Below the pieces are notes generated by a model, which worked only from the letters and a program-made list of their open reading frames with translations, was not told the DNA's origin and did no database searches. The position numbers were made by a program, and so were the translations under genes. From Rhododendron vialii (lineage: Eukaryota; Streptophyta; Magnoliopsida; Ericales; Ericaceae), in contig NC_080560.1 of assembly GCF_030253575.1 (NCBI RefSeq), forward strand, positions 10,908,501 to 10,972,500: a DNA stretch of 64,000 bases, written 5' to 3'. Numbering within the stretch: the stretch's first letter is position 1; the number at the start of each line of letters is the position of its first letter. This document shows positions 1 through 10,295 of this stretch, in pieces.

Positions 1-145
1 GAGAAGAATTACAGTGTAACATGTAATGCATGCATTAAGCATATCAAAATTAAATTATAGTACCTAAAAAATGGTTTGTACATTGACAGAAATAAAGCAA
101 TTATTGAATTTTTCGGTCTGAAAATTAAAAGTTTCTCTTTAAAAC

Positions 146-431
146 CTTCTTCCTCGCAATTTTCAGAAACCTTCTGGTTGGTGAAGAAGCCAGAATGGAC
201 TAACAAGCGCATGAGGCGATACACGCCCGAGGCTTTGGAGGGGTTGACGTGAAGAGCGGAAACAAGGTCGGAGAGAGGCATGGGTCGGCCGTGCTGCTTG
301 ATGATGTCCGGTATGCCTAATTGAACCGCACATTTGAGCGACATGGAGTTTACGAGGTTGTATGTTTGGTTCCAAATGTGACTTTGAGAGAGGAGTAAGG
401 CTTTCTCTCGCTCATCATTCCTCCTCTCCAT
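146..431 (-). CDS. Plant small-molecule O-methyltransferase, exon 1 (partial, continues left of the window)
   Basis: Encodes about 95 residues of the N-terminal dimerisation domain of a class II, SAM-dependent plant O-methyltransferase of the resveratrol/isoflavone OMT type; such cytosolic enzymes methylate phenolic hydroxyls. Seen: a start at 431 (MERRNDEREKALLLSQ), then HIWNQTYNLVNSMSLKCAVQ, LGIPDIIKQHGRPM and LMRLLVHSGFF, all typical of the family. Reading continues to EEE, where a donor (G|GTTTTA at 145/146) ends the exon; the same intron position is seen in the related pseudogene at 11284. An in-frame ATG at 485 exists, but the extra 18 residues do not look like the family. Exon 2, with the SAM-binding and catalytic residues, would lie before base 1, so I cannot tell whether the gene is intact. 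The substrate cannot be inferred. Confidence 0.75.
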
Positions 432-469
432 CTTTGCGATGCTTCTCATCGTATGGTATTTGATGGCTA

Positions 470-663
470 TATATTGCAACTTCAACGTGCAGGGGCGGGG
501 TCAGAAATTTATGCAAAGCATTGAAGTCGATCAAATACAACACAAAACCTTTGGTATAAAGTCCATTTTGGGATGCTAATTTTCACTTCTTGTACAACTC
601 TCCCAACAACAATATGTAGCAACTTCAACAGGCATGGGCGCCGGAGCAGAAGTTAATGCAATT

Positions 664-703
<40 letters not shown>
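470..703. repeat. Imperfect tandem duplication upstream of the OMT exon, ending in a GA microsatellite
   Basis: The stretch at 471-530 (GCAACTTCAACGTGCAGGGG...) recurs in degenerate form at 611-668 (GCAACTTCAACAGGCATGGG...), about 140 bp apart. It is followed by an uninterrupted (GA)n tract at about 665-703. This lies in the presumed promoter of the OMT gene. Confidence 0.5.
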
Positions 704-706
<3 letters not shown>

Positions 707-823
707 AATGGTCCTGATTTTAGAACAATCCTAATATATCATTAAAATTGTATGTAAGATTGTGTGGGTGCATGAATGAGTGTTATGTATATTGTATACC
801 AATTCCACCTATTTAACTAGTAA

Positions 824-905
824 GTCCAACCAACTGGGGCTAGCTTAGTTGGTCAGAACTCTTGCATTTCATTAGGAGGTCAGGAGTTTGAGTTTTTTTT
901 TTTTT
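824..905 (+). mobile_element. tRNA-like head of a SINE, split by a later insertion
   Basis: Contains an A-box-like TAGCTTAGTTGGT and a B-box-like GGTCAGGAGTTTGAGT at the usual spacing, then runs into a poly(T) tract where another element begins. A plausible tail resumes at 2341-2519 and ends in poly(A). Possible target duplications AACTAGTAAG (814-823) and AACTAATAAG (2518-2527) differ by one base. The reconstruction is inference. Confidence 0.4.
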
Positions 906-2340
906 GAACAGCGAAGAAGAAATTTTATTAATAGAAGAGGAAAGGATAAGAAACAGCCCTTGTTGGCAAGAAACCAACAAAGAAAAAACCTAAAGGGTCT
1001 ATGCAGGTAAAAATATAACAAGAAGGCCTATAAATAACCTACAACCCAAATACAATAATAAAGCCCAAAGCGAGATCCAACCCAAACCCTGAAAAGCAAG
1101 GCCCATAGACAACATAGGCCATGCCGAAGAACCAGCCCATAGGCAACATAGGCTAGCCCAAACACCACAAAGACCGGCTCATAAACAACATAGGCTAGCC
1201 CAAACAAAACAAACCCTAGCCCAAACACTCAAACACCCAAAATCCTAAACCAAACCCTAAACCTCCCACGGCCACCCACACAGCCGCCGCCCACCACCCA
1301 AGGCAGACCACCACCACCCAACAAACAAACCAAAGCCGCAGCCGGCCAACAACGCTGATCCGCCGCCTCCCTCCTTGCTGCAGCCCACAACCTCCACAGC
1401 AAATCAAAACCCCACGCTGTCATTGCCCCTCGCAGCCCATCACAGTCACCACGGTCACCTGTAAAGGGATGAGCCACTGCCACGCCGTCGCCGGAGACCC
1501 GGGGAACAAGCCCCTGTTGCTATCCCGGAGAGCGGCCCGTCCGCCCCTCCACATAGCCGCCCGTCAGCATCCAACGCTGCCTGCCACCCCATCTCCACCC
1601 TGATGCCGCCATAATCACCATCACCGCCGTTGCAACTGCAACCACTAAACCCTGACCTGCTGATGCCGCCGAAACCCTTGCTGCTGCCAAAAACCCACCA
1701 CTGATCTAAAGCCTCCTGCACCACAGTACCCAAACAGCCATCACTGCTGCCACCATAAGACCACCATCAGCCAAAACCTGCAAAACAAAACAAAACCCAA
1801 CCCAGACAAACAACACCTCCAGCCCAACCGCCAAACGCCGCCTCGCAAGCACCTGACCACCACCCAAAACAAACGATTGTCGCCAGCAAAAACCAGAGCC
1901 TACATAGAACCTGATCTGCAAAACAATCGGCCAAGGGAAGCAAGACAGAACGCGCGCGGTCACCACTTCGCCATTAGGCATAAAACCGAAACCCCCCAAC
2001 GGAGGAGCCGGCGGGAAACCAAACCCCAATCGAAGAAAACTCAGTCGCCGACACACCACGACGCCGTTAGGCAAAAAGAGGGTCAACCCAGGAGAACAAC
2101 CCAAGTGGTGAGAAAGCAGCACCGAGAAAATGAAACGACAAGGGCGGCGGCAAGAGCGAGAAGGGGTAGAAGGTAGGAAGCAGATCTAGGAAAAAGGGAG
2201 AGCGAGAGAGAGAAAGGAGGGAGAGAAACGCCTGGGGGGAGGAGGAGGCGCCCCCCCCCCCCCCCCCCCAAGCGACAGAAACCCTAGCGGCGGAAAGCAA
2301 GCTGTAAATCGCCTAGAGAGAGAAAGTCTCGCTACGAACC
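893..2340 (-). mobile_element. Non-LTR-type retroposon without a reading frame
   Basis: Read on the minus strand, this GC-rich segment starts near 2340 with GA- and G-rich 5' UTR-like sequence, includes a 20-base poly(C/G) run at 2250-2269, and ends in an AATAAA-bearing tail followed by poly(A), seen here as poly(T) at 893-905. A degenerate tandem repeat of about 50 bp containing CAACATAGGCTAGCCCAAAC lies at 1090-1215. No reverse transcriptase or other protein domain was recognised in any frame, so it is either non-autonomous, an internally deleted LINE, or a retrocopy of a noncoding transcript. Boundaries are approximate. Confidence 0.45.
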
Positions 2341-2519
2341 ACTAATGAGTTTTTCCTTTCTTTCTACCTATAATGGACTTATTTTTTGTATTAGTTGAGT
2401 TATTGGGCTTTATCTCGTGGACTCTTACAATTGATGTAGTGTCCCGGATTTGTACTTTATACTTTGTACTTCATATCTGATGTAAAATGATATTTTCTAT
2501 GGATTGAAAAAAAAAAAAA
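2341..2519 (+). mobile_element. Poly(A)-ended retroposon tail
   Basis: AT-rich sequence with a TTTGTACTTTATACTTTGTACTT motif region ends in an A12 tract at 2508-2519, the usual 3' end of a LINE or SINE on the plus strand. It is probably the distal half of the element begun at 824, separated from it by the minus-strand insertion. Confidence 0.4.
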
Positions 2520-3321
2520 CTAATAAGGCCCCTATATATATTCTAGATCAGTCATCTAGTAAAAAAATATACTGTACTACTTAAACTCACTATATTAGCA
2601 TCCGACTCCCGGAAACCCTTTGGGCCTTTCCCTTTGTCCCTTATACGTGGCTTCTCCAAAACCAATTCTCCCAACAATAACGCTGTTGATTGTTCACTGT
2701 TTTGCTGAATTTGTGGAATGTTGGGTTACTCAAGACCCTTCTACGGAAACCGACCCTGGGCACTGGCGGCCACGTGGGGCTCTGTAGGGATAATCCGAAC
2801 CGTTTAATAAATTTAAAATAAAAAATCGAGTGGACTCATGAAAAATCAGCTCAATATAATATATGTGGGTGCTCGATAGAATCTCTAGTATTGTATATAT
2901 TGGGCCGCAACTTTCTTCTTATTTTTCTTGGCGAAAGTCAGCATTGTTACTTGTAGTTAGTGGGATTTGAATCCATCTCAAATGCAGAAGTTTTTTTTTT
3001 GAACATGTAAATGCAGAAGTTTATGATACCTATTACTGACTACCACTCCACTTGTGCCTTTAATTATTAGTAGTTGACTCAAAGGGTCATGATTTCCATT
3101 GATCTAGGAATATAGAATCATATCACACCAATAGAGATACTTGAAATCAAAAATAATTACAACCTATCGATATATAAATGAACATAAAAATAAACTTATG
3201 CTGTCATTTGCAAAGGATAGTGTAGATACGCATAAGTGATTTTTCTTTACCCAATTTATTTCCTGATCTTCGTCATTTTTCAATTAATCTTCATGCATGT
3301 TTCAACCAAAATAATGCACAT
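2520..3321. other. Spacer without recognisable genes
   Basis: No coding sequence, RNA gene or clear transposon terminus was recognised. The stretch is AT-rich with short poly(T) runs. Confidence 0.5.
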
Positions 3322-3338
3322 AAACCTCAATGAAATAA

Positions 3339-3480
3339 CAAGTGGACTGGAGTGCAGTTGGTGCCTCTCTTATACTCTCAAGCACGTGGGTAGGGTTCGA
3401 TTTCCTTATGCTTTCATCTCCCATCCCAAGCCCTCTAGGATAGAGTAAATTAGGATTAACGAATGAAAAGAAAAAAAAAA
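3339..3480 (+). mobile_element. SINE with a perfect target-site duplication
   Basis: A 142-bp retroposon. It has an A-box-like GAGTGCAGTTGGTGCCT near its start, a B-box GGGTTCGATTTCC about 45 bp later, and an A-rich tail ending at 3480. It is flanked by AAACCTCAATGAAATAA at 3322-3338 and again at 3478-3494; the first three A's of the right copy merge with the tail. tRNA-like promoter, poly(A) and TSD together identify a SINE inserted by LINE machinery. Confidence 0.85.
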
Positions 3481-3795
3481 CCTCAATGAAATAAAACACA
3501 AGGCAGATTTTTCTCAGTATTATGAATTGCAGTTTTCCGGCAATAGAGATCAGATGTTCTGGTAGAAGTTGAGTTTAAAACTTAGGGGCGGCACTAAGCA
3601 GCGATAGGATAAGGCTAGTATTGGAAACAAAAAAAAAGAAAGGCAATAAAGACAAAGGAAAACTTGGTCCCCCTCGCTCACTCTAAAATTTTATATTTAG
3701 GGGATGTGTGAGGGCTGTTTCTCTAGGGGCTGTTTAGGGCAGATTTGAGGCTGTTTAGGGGATGTGTGGGGCTGCTTTTAGGGGTATAAAGTAAG

Positions 3796-4191
3796 CAGAA
3801 AGTCTACAGTTCCCGATCGGGATTTCCCGATCGGAATCCCGACGCCTCACCGGGCATGCTCCGGCCATCGGACTGCCGATCCCAGCCGTCCAAAAATTCT
3901 ATAAAAAAAAACCGAGTGTGCCATCGTGAGGATAAATGGCATCCGACGTGTGTAAGTGGCCGATCCAAGCACTCCATTTTTTGCTGATCCAAACACTTCA
4001 TTTTTTGCCGATCCAAACACAAAATGGAGTGCTTGGATCGGCCACTTACGCATGTCGAATGCCGTTTATTCTCACGATGGCCTACTCGGTTTTTTTTTTA
4101 AAAATTTTTGGACGGCTCGGATCGGCCGTCTGGTGGCCGGAGCATTATCGTCGGGACGTCGGGATTCCGATCGGGAAGTGTAGACTTGCTG
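3796..4191. mobile_element. Foldback MULE-type MITE
   Basis: A 396-bp element that is almost wholly an inverted repeat. Its ends are CAGAAAGTCTACAGTTCCCG and, in reverse complement, CAGCAAGTCTACACTTCCCG. It is flanked by the 9-bp direct repeat TAAAGTAAG at 3787-3795 and 4192-4200; a 9-bp TSD with long terminal repeats is typical of Mutator-like elements. The arms meet near 4000 around short repeats of CCGATCCAAACAC. There is no transposase. A distant relative lies at 19915-20320. Confidence 0.85.
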
Positions 4192-4204
4192 TAAAGTAAG
4201 AATA

Positions 4205-5040
4205 GATATATTGTTAAGAGATTCAATTCTCCTGCCAGAGGTGGAAAATTCAAAGTTTAATTCCACCACCTCCGTCTGTGGACTCCACCACGCGTGCATG
4301 TAATGTGGTAATTTGAACTTTTTATTAAGACACGCAAAGTAGTATATCCACACAAAAAGTCAACTTGAGCGGAAGTTGATAGGTATATCAAAAATTGAAT
4401 TTTGGTTTGTAGGACGGATGGTTTGTTTTTTTAAAGTTTAACTATCCATGATCCTCTATTTTATAAATCAAAATTCAATTTTTTGATATACTTATCGATA
4501 TTTGATCAATTTAACTTTTTGCGGGCTCGTTGACTATTCGGTGTTTCTCTCCATGCCACAAGCCGGCCGCATTTGGCTATAGATAGCAGATCTTTGGAAG
4601 AGGCTTCTATGGGCGTCTTCTTGTTGGCTCTAATATGGATTCTGCACCACCCTGAGGCGACTTAGTGTTTAGTTTCCTAACTCCACTAGTGCCGAATTTT
4701 ATTGTCGGTTGTGTAGCGAGTTTAATGCTCGTGTTTAGGTTTAGACATAAGATTGTCTCTTTGTGTTTACTGTTTACTATATTGTTAGCGTATCAGACTA
4801 GGTTGTAGTGTATCTCTGTATTTGGATGGAAGTCTGTAAGTTCCAGATGACTTTTAATGAATGCAAATGTGTTCCGGATAAAAAAAAATCTATTTTTTTG
4901 CGTGGGTATATTATTTAGCTAGTCCTAAAAGATAAACAGTTCAAATTACTGCAATGAACACACGGTGGGCCCACAATAAATGGTGGAAACTTGAGGTTTT
5001 CTACCTATGGTGGAAGAATTTAATCTCTTAATTGTTGTAT
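4205..5040. mobile_element. Inverted-repeat MITE carrying nested elements
   Basis: The left arm (from about 4207, TTAAGAGATTCAATTCT) pairs over about 150 bp with the right arm (ending about 5035, AGAATTTAATCTCTTAA), including CACACAAAAAG/TTTTTTTGCGTGG segments. Between the arms are a smaller inverted repeat at 4353-4528 and a poly(A)-ended LINE-like tail at about 4545-4889. The ends are degenerate and I found no certain TSD. Confidence 0.55.
4545..4889 (+). mobile_element. LINE-like 3' end with poly(A)
   Basis: A noncoding T/G-rich 3' UTR-like sequence ends in A9 at about 4880-4888. It lies inside the surrounding inverted-repeat MITE, which suggests a later insertion. No coding sequence remains. 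Confidence 0.45.
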
Positions 5041-5120
5041 GTCCTTTTTTCTTAGTTATACTTTTTCGTTGGAAGAGTTCTTAACTATACTTTCTTTCTA
5101 ATTACTCTAATTAACTTGGT

Positions 5121-5731
5121 ACAGGCCTATCAATGGACCGAATTGAATCCGATAACGCTTAAATCCGGTCCGAATTTCTTAAATCCGATAGTGGCAAGTA
5201 ATCCGAATCAGTAACATCGGATATCCGATCTAAAAACTTTTTTACCTCAAAATTTTTAACAAAAAATAATTTTTTTTAAAAAAAAATAGAAATTTTTTTT
5301 CAAAAAAAAAATGCAACTTTTTAATTTTTTTTTTCAAAATAAAAAAATTACAGTTTTTAAAAAAAAATTTAATAATAAAATTTTAAAATAATGTTCGGAT
5401 CGGAATTGATAACGGATTTAATTCGATTCGATTGAGTGCAATTTTGTTCACCTTCCTTCTTATTGGTTGAAATGGTATAGATCTCACCACAAAGGAATGT
5501 CATGCTTACCATGCAGTACACTTTTTGGTAAGCATGACATCACTTTATGGTGGGACTCATGTCATTTCAACCAATAGGAATGAGGGTAATGTTCACCTCT
5601 TAAGTGGAGGGTGAACAAAACTTAACTCGATCTGATCCGAATTCAATCAGATCCGTATTTCGATTACCAGATTCGGATTATCGGATCGACGTTAATCAGA
5701 TTCGGATTGAATCCAGTCCATTAACAAGCCT
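5121..5731. mobile_element. hAT-like MITE with a nested MITE
   Basis: The left end AGGCCTATCAATGGACCGAA is inverted at the right end (reverse complement AGGCTTGTTAATGGACTGGA). Flanking 8-mers AACTTGGT (5113-5120) and AACTTGAT (5732-5739) match at 7 of 8 positions, as expected for an aged hAT target duplication. Subterminal repeats of TCCGAT/TCGGAT are frequent. A second element sits inside at 5442-5620. Confidence 0.6.
5442..5620. mobile_element. Nested foldback MITE
   Basis: A 179-bp inverted repeat with ends TTTTGTTCACC and GGTGAACAAAA. Inside, ATTGGTTGAAATG pairs with CATTTCAACCAAT and GTCATGCTTACCA pairs with TGGTAAGCATGAC. It lies within the hAT-like element and so is younger. Confidence 0.65.
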
Positions 5732-5751
5732 AACTTGATATTAACGAGTCT

Positions 5752-6420
5752 GAGAACGCCCAAACGTGGAACAAACGGTGAGTGAGCTCTCAAATTCGCG
5801 CGTACGGCCTGTTTACCTCACGGACACGGGGAGTAGCTGGGGAACGCTAGCCATGGAGTTGAATATCGGCCAATACACTACTAGCAATTTTTCGGTCTTT
5901 CGATGCTGCTAAACCTCGTTAAACTAGTGCTACAAGAAATTCACACACATATCCGCCGATTCCCTCAATGTATCATGTTACGTGACCGTCGCAGCCGCTT
6001 TAAGTGCTCTAGAGTCAAAAATAAATGTAAAAAAATTTACTATCATTACACATCATCATTCCTAAGTATCATTCGATACTGCCACCACTACCGCTGCTAG
6101 TAAGTTGTCCGCTACCTCTACTTATTAAAATCTAGGCATGAGGACAGCGTGCAAACCCATTGCTAATCTGCTGAAGAAAGCGGCTAGGAAGCACCCAAAG
6201 TTTGGAGAGTTCATTGTAGACATTGCCATTTGCCCACTATATATATACATATATAATCAATTTCTATCAATTTCCCTCACTGTATATATACATGTATATA
6301 TACACGATTCTATGTATGCATAAGCTTGTTTCCCCCCCCCCCCCCCCCCCCCCTTTTGTTTTTTTTTTTTTTGTGGTGTTGATTTGATTATAGTTGGTTT
6401 ATGGCGTTGATTTGATTATA
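5752..6420 (+). pseudogene. OPA3-like gene, truncated duplicate (5' region, exon 1, piece of intron 1)
   Basis: Bases 5770-5850 resemble the 5' region of the intact OPA3-like gene (GTGAGCTCTCAA...CGCG, GGAACGCTAGC). Bases 6144-6230 encode ACKPIANLLKKAARKHPKFG and EFIVDIA, matching residues of intact exon 1. The initiator region is separated from the rest by about 280 bp of extra sequence (5855-6135), and the exon-end donor is lost (ATTGCCATTTG instead of ATTGCCCAG|GT). Further on, TTTGTGGTGTTGATTTGATTATA (6370-6392) recurs in intron 1 of the intact gene near 17790, so intron sequence was copied too. Exons 2-4 are absent. A poly(C) run lies at about 6333-6352. Confidence 0.75.
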
Positions 6421-6840
6421 GTTGGTTTATGTGATACGAATTGTCCCACAAATACTAGCGATATCTTATATACATTCTTGACCAATTCATATAGGAGTAA
6501 TTTGGAAGCAATGTTTTCTTTATCGGTAAAATAAATTTTAGTGGTATTTGGATGGCAAAGTACAAAGATTAAAGGCACCAAGAGAAAGACGACATCACAA
6601 CGGTAAAAACGGGCATCCCAACTAGGTCAGCACAATTTTATTTGTAGTACAAGTAACATTTAGTTATCGAAAATCACAAAATCGTAGCTTAAAACTTGAT
6701 TACATAACCCACACAATTTTTTCACTCAAAAAAATATAATTAAAAAAAAAAAAAAAAAAAGCTATGCAAATCCGACACCAAAATAGAATACTTGCATGCC
6801 ACGGCCATTATTTTTCTTAACCAATCTGATTATAAATCCA

Positions 6841-7185
6841 TCAAGAATAAACCTCAATGAGAGACCTCAAACCCATAATGGGAGTGATTTTATAGTCGCT
6901 AAAGCCGGCATTGACGAAGAGCTTCGCCCATTCTTTCTCAGTTCTCTCCCTCACCATGAGCACCACAATCATCATCAGCATGTCCCAGATAGAAGAGCTG
7001 TGTTGCGGTCGACTCATCGTCTCCTTCCTTGTTGTTCTCAACCTTGATGTCTGTGATTATCGCCTTCCCTCCTCTGCTTGGAAGTGCTTCTTTGCATCTC
7101 TTCAGTGTCTTCACGCTCTCCTCGTCGCTCCAGTTATGCAATATCCACTGATAGTTGTGCGCATTCAGAATATTGATCTGTCAAA
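6841..7185 (-). pseudogene. O-methyltransferase pseudogene, C-terminal fragment
   Basis: On the minus strand this encodes [20 protein letters not shown] and [20 protein letters not shown], the conserved part around the catalytic His of plant OMTs, then after a frameshift EKEWAKLFVNAGFSDYKITP and IMGLRSLIEVYS with a stop at 6841. The shift lies near 6988-6995, between ATQLF and WDMLMM. It is the missing 3' part of the OMT pseudogene at 10690-11530, from which it is separated by about 3.5 kb of inserted DNA. Confidence 0.8.
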
Positions 7186-7189
7186 ATAT

Positions 7190-8011
7190 TTGAGTGAAAG
7201 TCATAATTTTTTTTACTTTTTTTTATTCGTCTTAACGAGACGAATCGAAAAACCAAAAAGTGAGGCGCAAAACTAACCACTTTATTTATGATTTGGTGCT
7301 TCTTATACTGACTACAGGGCACAAAATATATTGGAAGTACTTAAAAAAAATTCCCTATGTATAACGACCCGCGCCAGCTGACCTATTAATCAATCGCCTA
7401 ACCACGTTACTCAAAAGGTTAAACTCGAGTTATACAGTATCTGCTTACGAATTCTCGGGTGGTTACATTATGAAACTCTAAAATTCATTTCTACATTAAT
7501 CTATCTTAACAACCAAGCAAAAATTAATTAAAGCGACGGAGATCCTTTCTCCGGTTATAGTCCCGCGCCCATATTCTTCTCATAATACAGCATGATATCT
7601 TACCGGTAAAAGTATATCCTTGTGGGGAGAGATTTCCGGCAAGAATCACAAACCCTTTATTGGAAAGGATCCATTTTCCTTAATTAATTAAAGGGTAAAT
7701 TACTGTTTATCCCCACTAACTATGGGTCGGGAACACTTTACCCCCTATAATTATTTTTTTCGGCACTTAACGCCCTTTAAGTAATGGAAACTCTTATTCC
7801 GTCTAACTTCTGTTAATAATTGGATGGAAAGTATCATGTGCAGGTCACATGCATTCATTATAGACATTATTACCCTTCACTTACACAGATCTATACATAT
7901 ACAATGATACACAACAGTCTGTCTCTCTCTCATCTCCTTCTCCTACCAGAGCGCCACTTCTACGACTCCCTCTCTCTCTCTCTGGGTTTCAATGGAGCAA
8001 TTGGGCCCAGA
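7190..8011. other. Spacer between the OMT fragment and the solo LTR
   Basis: No confident gene. The stretch is part of the DNA interrupting the OMT pseudogene. It has short CT-rich tracts at 7921-7990 and, at the right end, an ATG (7991) reading MEQLGPDS into the target site of the solo LTR; once the LTR is removed this joins the coding-like fragment that resumes at 10296. Confidence 0.4.
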
Positions 8012-8640
8012 TTCAATGTCACATCCTCAATTTTTAACATAATTACAAATAATTTTCATAAATAAGACCTCACAATTATTTCGTACGATACCCAAAAGAG
8101 TCCAATATTCCCATTTCTGTAATTGCATTTCAAAGTCCAATAGTTTTCAAAATATTACATCATTGGCTCAACGACCCAAATTAACTTAAGTATCAAGTGT
8201 CAAGAGAGTTAAGAGTTTACAAATATTCCTTAATCAAAAGAATCACAACTTAAGTTACAAATACATCTTTCAAAATAAATTTTCAAAGATGACTAGGTAA
8301 CTCCGTCGAGTAGCTTTCAAAAAGGGGTATGTCCACACTTCAAGCGTTCCAGTCATGCAAGCTACTGATCCCGGTTAGCACCTGAAAATAATATAAGGTC
8401 TGAGCTACACTAGCCTAGTAGAAAAGTCTACGCAAACTCTATATGCAAATGAGATGAAAGATGCCGGTGAAACATAAACTTTCGGATAACAAAGGAGCAT
8501 GGATAAGACACAAGCACTATATTAGAAATTCAGAACGTAAACGAACACTTCACTCTTGTCAATTAACCTATCTTTGTCCTTTGAATTCCTTCACATCGTC
8601 ACATCACGATATTAATCAAAAGACATTCCGGGCATTAGGA

Positions 8641-8800
8641 CCCCGTATACCCAATTTACATTCCGGGTGATCATGACCCCGTACATCCAATTCTCATTCC
8701 TGGTTCTAGGGACCCCGTATATCCGATTCTCATTCCGGGTTCTTAAGACCCCGTATATCCGATCCATGTTCCGGGTGCTCGGGACCCCGTATATCCAAAT
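8641..8800. repeat. 36-bp tandem repeat in the solo LTR
   Basis: Five successive CCCCGTAtAcCC-type units start at 8641, 8677, 8713, 8749 and 8785, a constant 36-bp period. Each continues as a variant of ATCCGATTCTCATTCCGGGT. Because 36 is a multiple of 3, the repeat stays open in several frames and gives spurious ORFs. Confidence 0.85.
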
Positions 8801-9263
8801 CACACATTTGGTTCCCAGCTTCCGGTTCAACAGAAATCAACCCTTACATTACATGTTTCTTGTTTCATTGAATAGCTACCCTTTACGTCATCTTATCCTT
8901 CACCTGTTCTGAAACCGTCATTAATTCCCCTTTTGGCATTCTACTAACCTTTCACTTCAAGTTAAACCTATACCCCACGCATCAATTACTCACTGCGGTT
9001 TTCAGTTCATTTTAGGCGATAACATATCACATTTTATCCGTAATCCATTAACGTCAATCCGTTGATCCTAGTTTCCGTGATAGTTAACCCAAAAAGTTCA
9101 TTCAAGTCCATCGGACACGATTTTATCTATGAAATATGTATTATTCTCCAAACACTAGAAATAATGCGTAAACGAATCCAATAGAGTCGATGGAAGGCTC
9201 CAAAAAGTGGTTTGGAAGAACGTATGAAAAGCTGTTGAAAGACACTGTAGCAGCTCAACCACC

Positions 9264-9748
9264 TACCAGTAGGTGCTTGAATCCTACCGGTAGAAGAGAA
9301 GAATTCGGCACTTGACTACCGGTAGGTAAAGAAGTCCTACCGGTAGAAACTGCAAACAGAAGAGCCAACATTTTGAACGAAACGACTTTGTACTTGGCCT
9401 ACCGGTGCCATTTGAACGAAACGACTTTGTACTTGGCCTACCGGTGGGCAAACAAGTTCTACCGGTAGGTGGATGAACGAAACGACTTTGTACTTGAAAT
9501 TGCAAATAGAAGAGCCAACATTTTGAACAAAACGACTTTGTACTTGTTCTACCGGTAGGCAAACAAGTTCTACCGGTAGGTGGATGAATACGTTGAGCAG
9601 CTTGGCCTACCGGTAGGCAGAGAATTCCTACCGGTAGAAAGTTGATACGTTGAGCAGCTTTTGAGTTGCTGCAGTACGTTTGAGCTGGTTGAGGAAAAAA
9701 GTTCTTACTTGTCCTACCGGTAGGCAAGAAGTTCCTACCGGTAGGGAG
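9264..9748. repeat. Cluster of CTACCGGTAG palindromes in the solo LTR
   Basis: About 13 copies of CTACCGGTAG or one-sided variants (CTACCAGTAG, CTACCGGTGG) occur in 485 bp, often in pairs about 20 bp apart separated by GGCAAACAAGTT-like spacers. The blocks AACGAAACGACTTTGTACTT and GTTGAGCAGCTT also recur. Dense self-complementary decamers like this could act as protein-binding sites or fold in the transcript; function is unknown. Confidence 0.85.
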
Positions 9749-10140
9749 AGTGTTTTCCAGACGATTTTTGACAGGATTTTTAGATTTCGATCCAATCTCA
9801 ATAACCAACAACACAAGCTCAAAAATGATACAAGAACACTCAAATAACATATAAAGAGAGGTAGAATTCCCTACCTTGAGTATCCAAGCCGAAACCAAAG
9901 AGATTGAGCAAGCTCTAGCTTCCAGAATCCCAACCGAGCTAAATACACCGAACCGAGCTCTATTCAACGCAATACGAGCCCGAATACGCAAGTAGAAGAT
10001 GGAGTTGAGGTTGATTGTTGTGGGTTTTGAGTTTGGAGGAGAGTTTTCGGGTGAGAGAGTGAGAGGGATGAAGAGAGCCGAGAGAGAGTCGGGAGAGGGG
10101 GAGAGACCGAGAGATGGAGAGGGGAAATAAATCCCCTGCC

Positions 10141-10159
10141 ACACACACACACACACACA
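10141..10159. repeat. (AC)n microsatellite
   Basis: A short uninterrupted AC run inside the solo LTR, near its right end. Confidence 0.8.
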
Positions 10160-10295
10160 TATACACCAAATTACACCGACACCCACATCTCCCACATTCT
10201 TGCACATTCACCCACAACCACCACATTAAACCATCATTTATCCCTTTATAAAACATTAAAATTTAATAAAGAAATTTACGGGTCTCTACATTCAA

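Larger units (their letters stand above)
8017..10290. mobile_element. Solo LTR of a long-LTR retrotransposon
   Basis: The 2274-bp segment starts TGTCACATCCTC and ends GGGTCTCTACA (TG...CA) and is bounded by the 5-bp duplication TTCAA at 8012-8016 and 10291-10295, with no internal domain or second LTR: a solo LTR left by LTR-LTR recombination. Long LTRs of this kind usually belong to Ty3/gypsy families, which is inference. Orientation is not certain; read on the minus strand it would begin TGTAGAGACCCG. Open frames across it, including a 307-codon minus-strand one, have repeat-driven composition and are not genes. It carries two tandem repeat systems, listed separately. Confidence 0.9.

Noticed and set aside
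1216..2300. Multiple minus-strand frames over GC-rich DNA
   Set aside because: Gly/Val/Trp-rich translations with no domain lie inside a poly(A)-ended retroposon; no frame is consistently coding.
8641..8800. Regular 36-bp repeats considered as a CRISPR-like array
   Set aside because: The units are contiguous tandem repeats without unique spacers, in a plant LTR.
9284..10207. A 307-codon open frame on the minus strand
   Set aside because: It lies wholly inside the TSD-bounded solo LTR and its sequence is driven by the CTACCGGTAG repeats (recurring LPTGRT-type peptides), with no domain.
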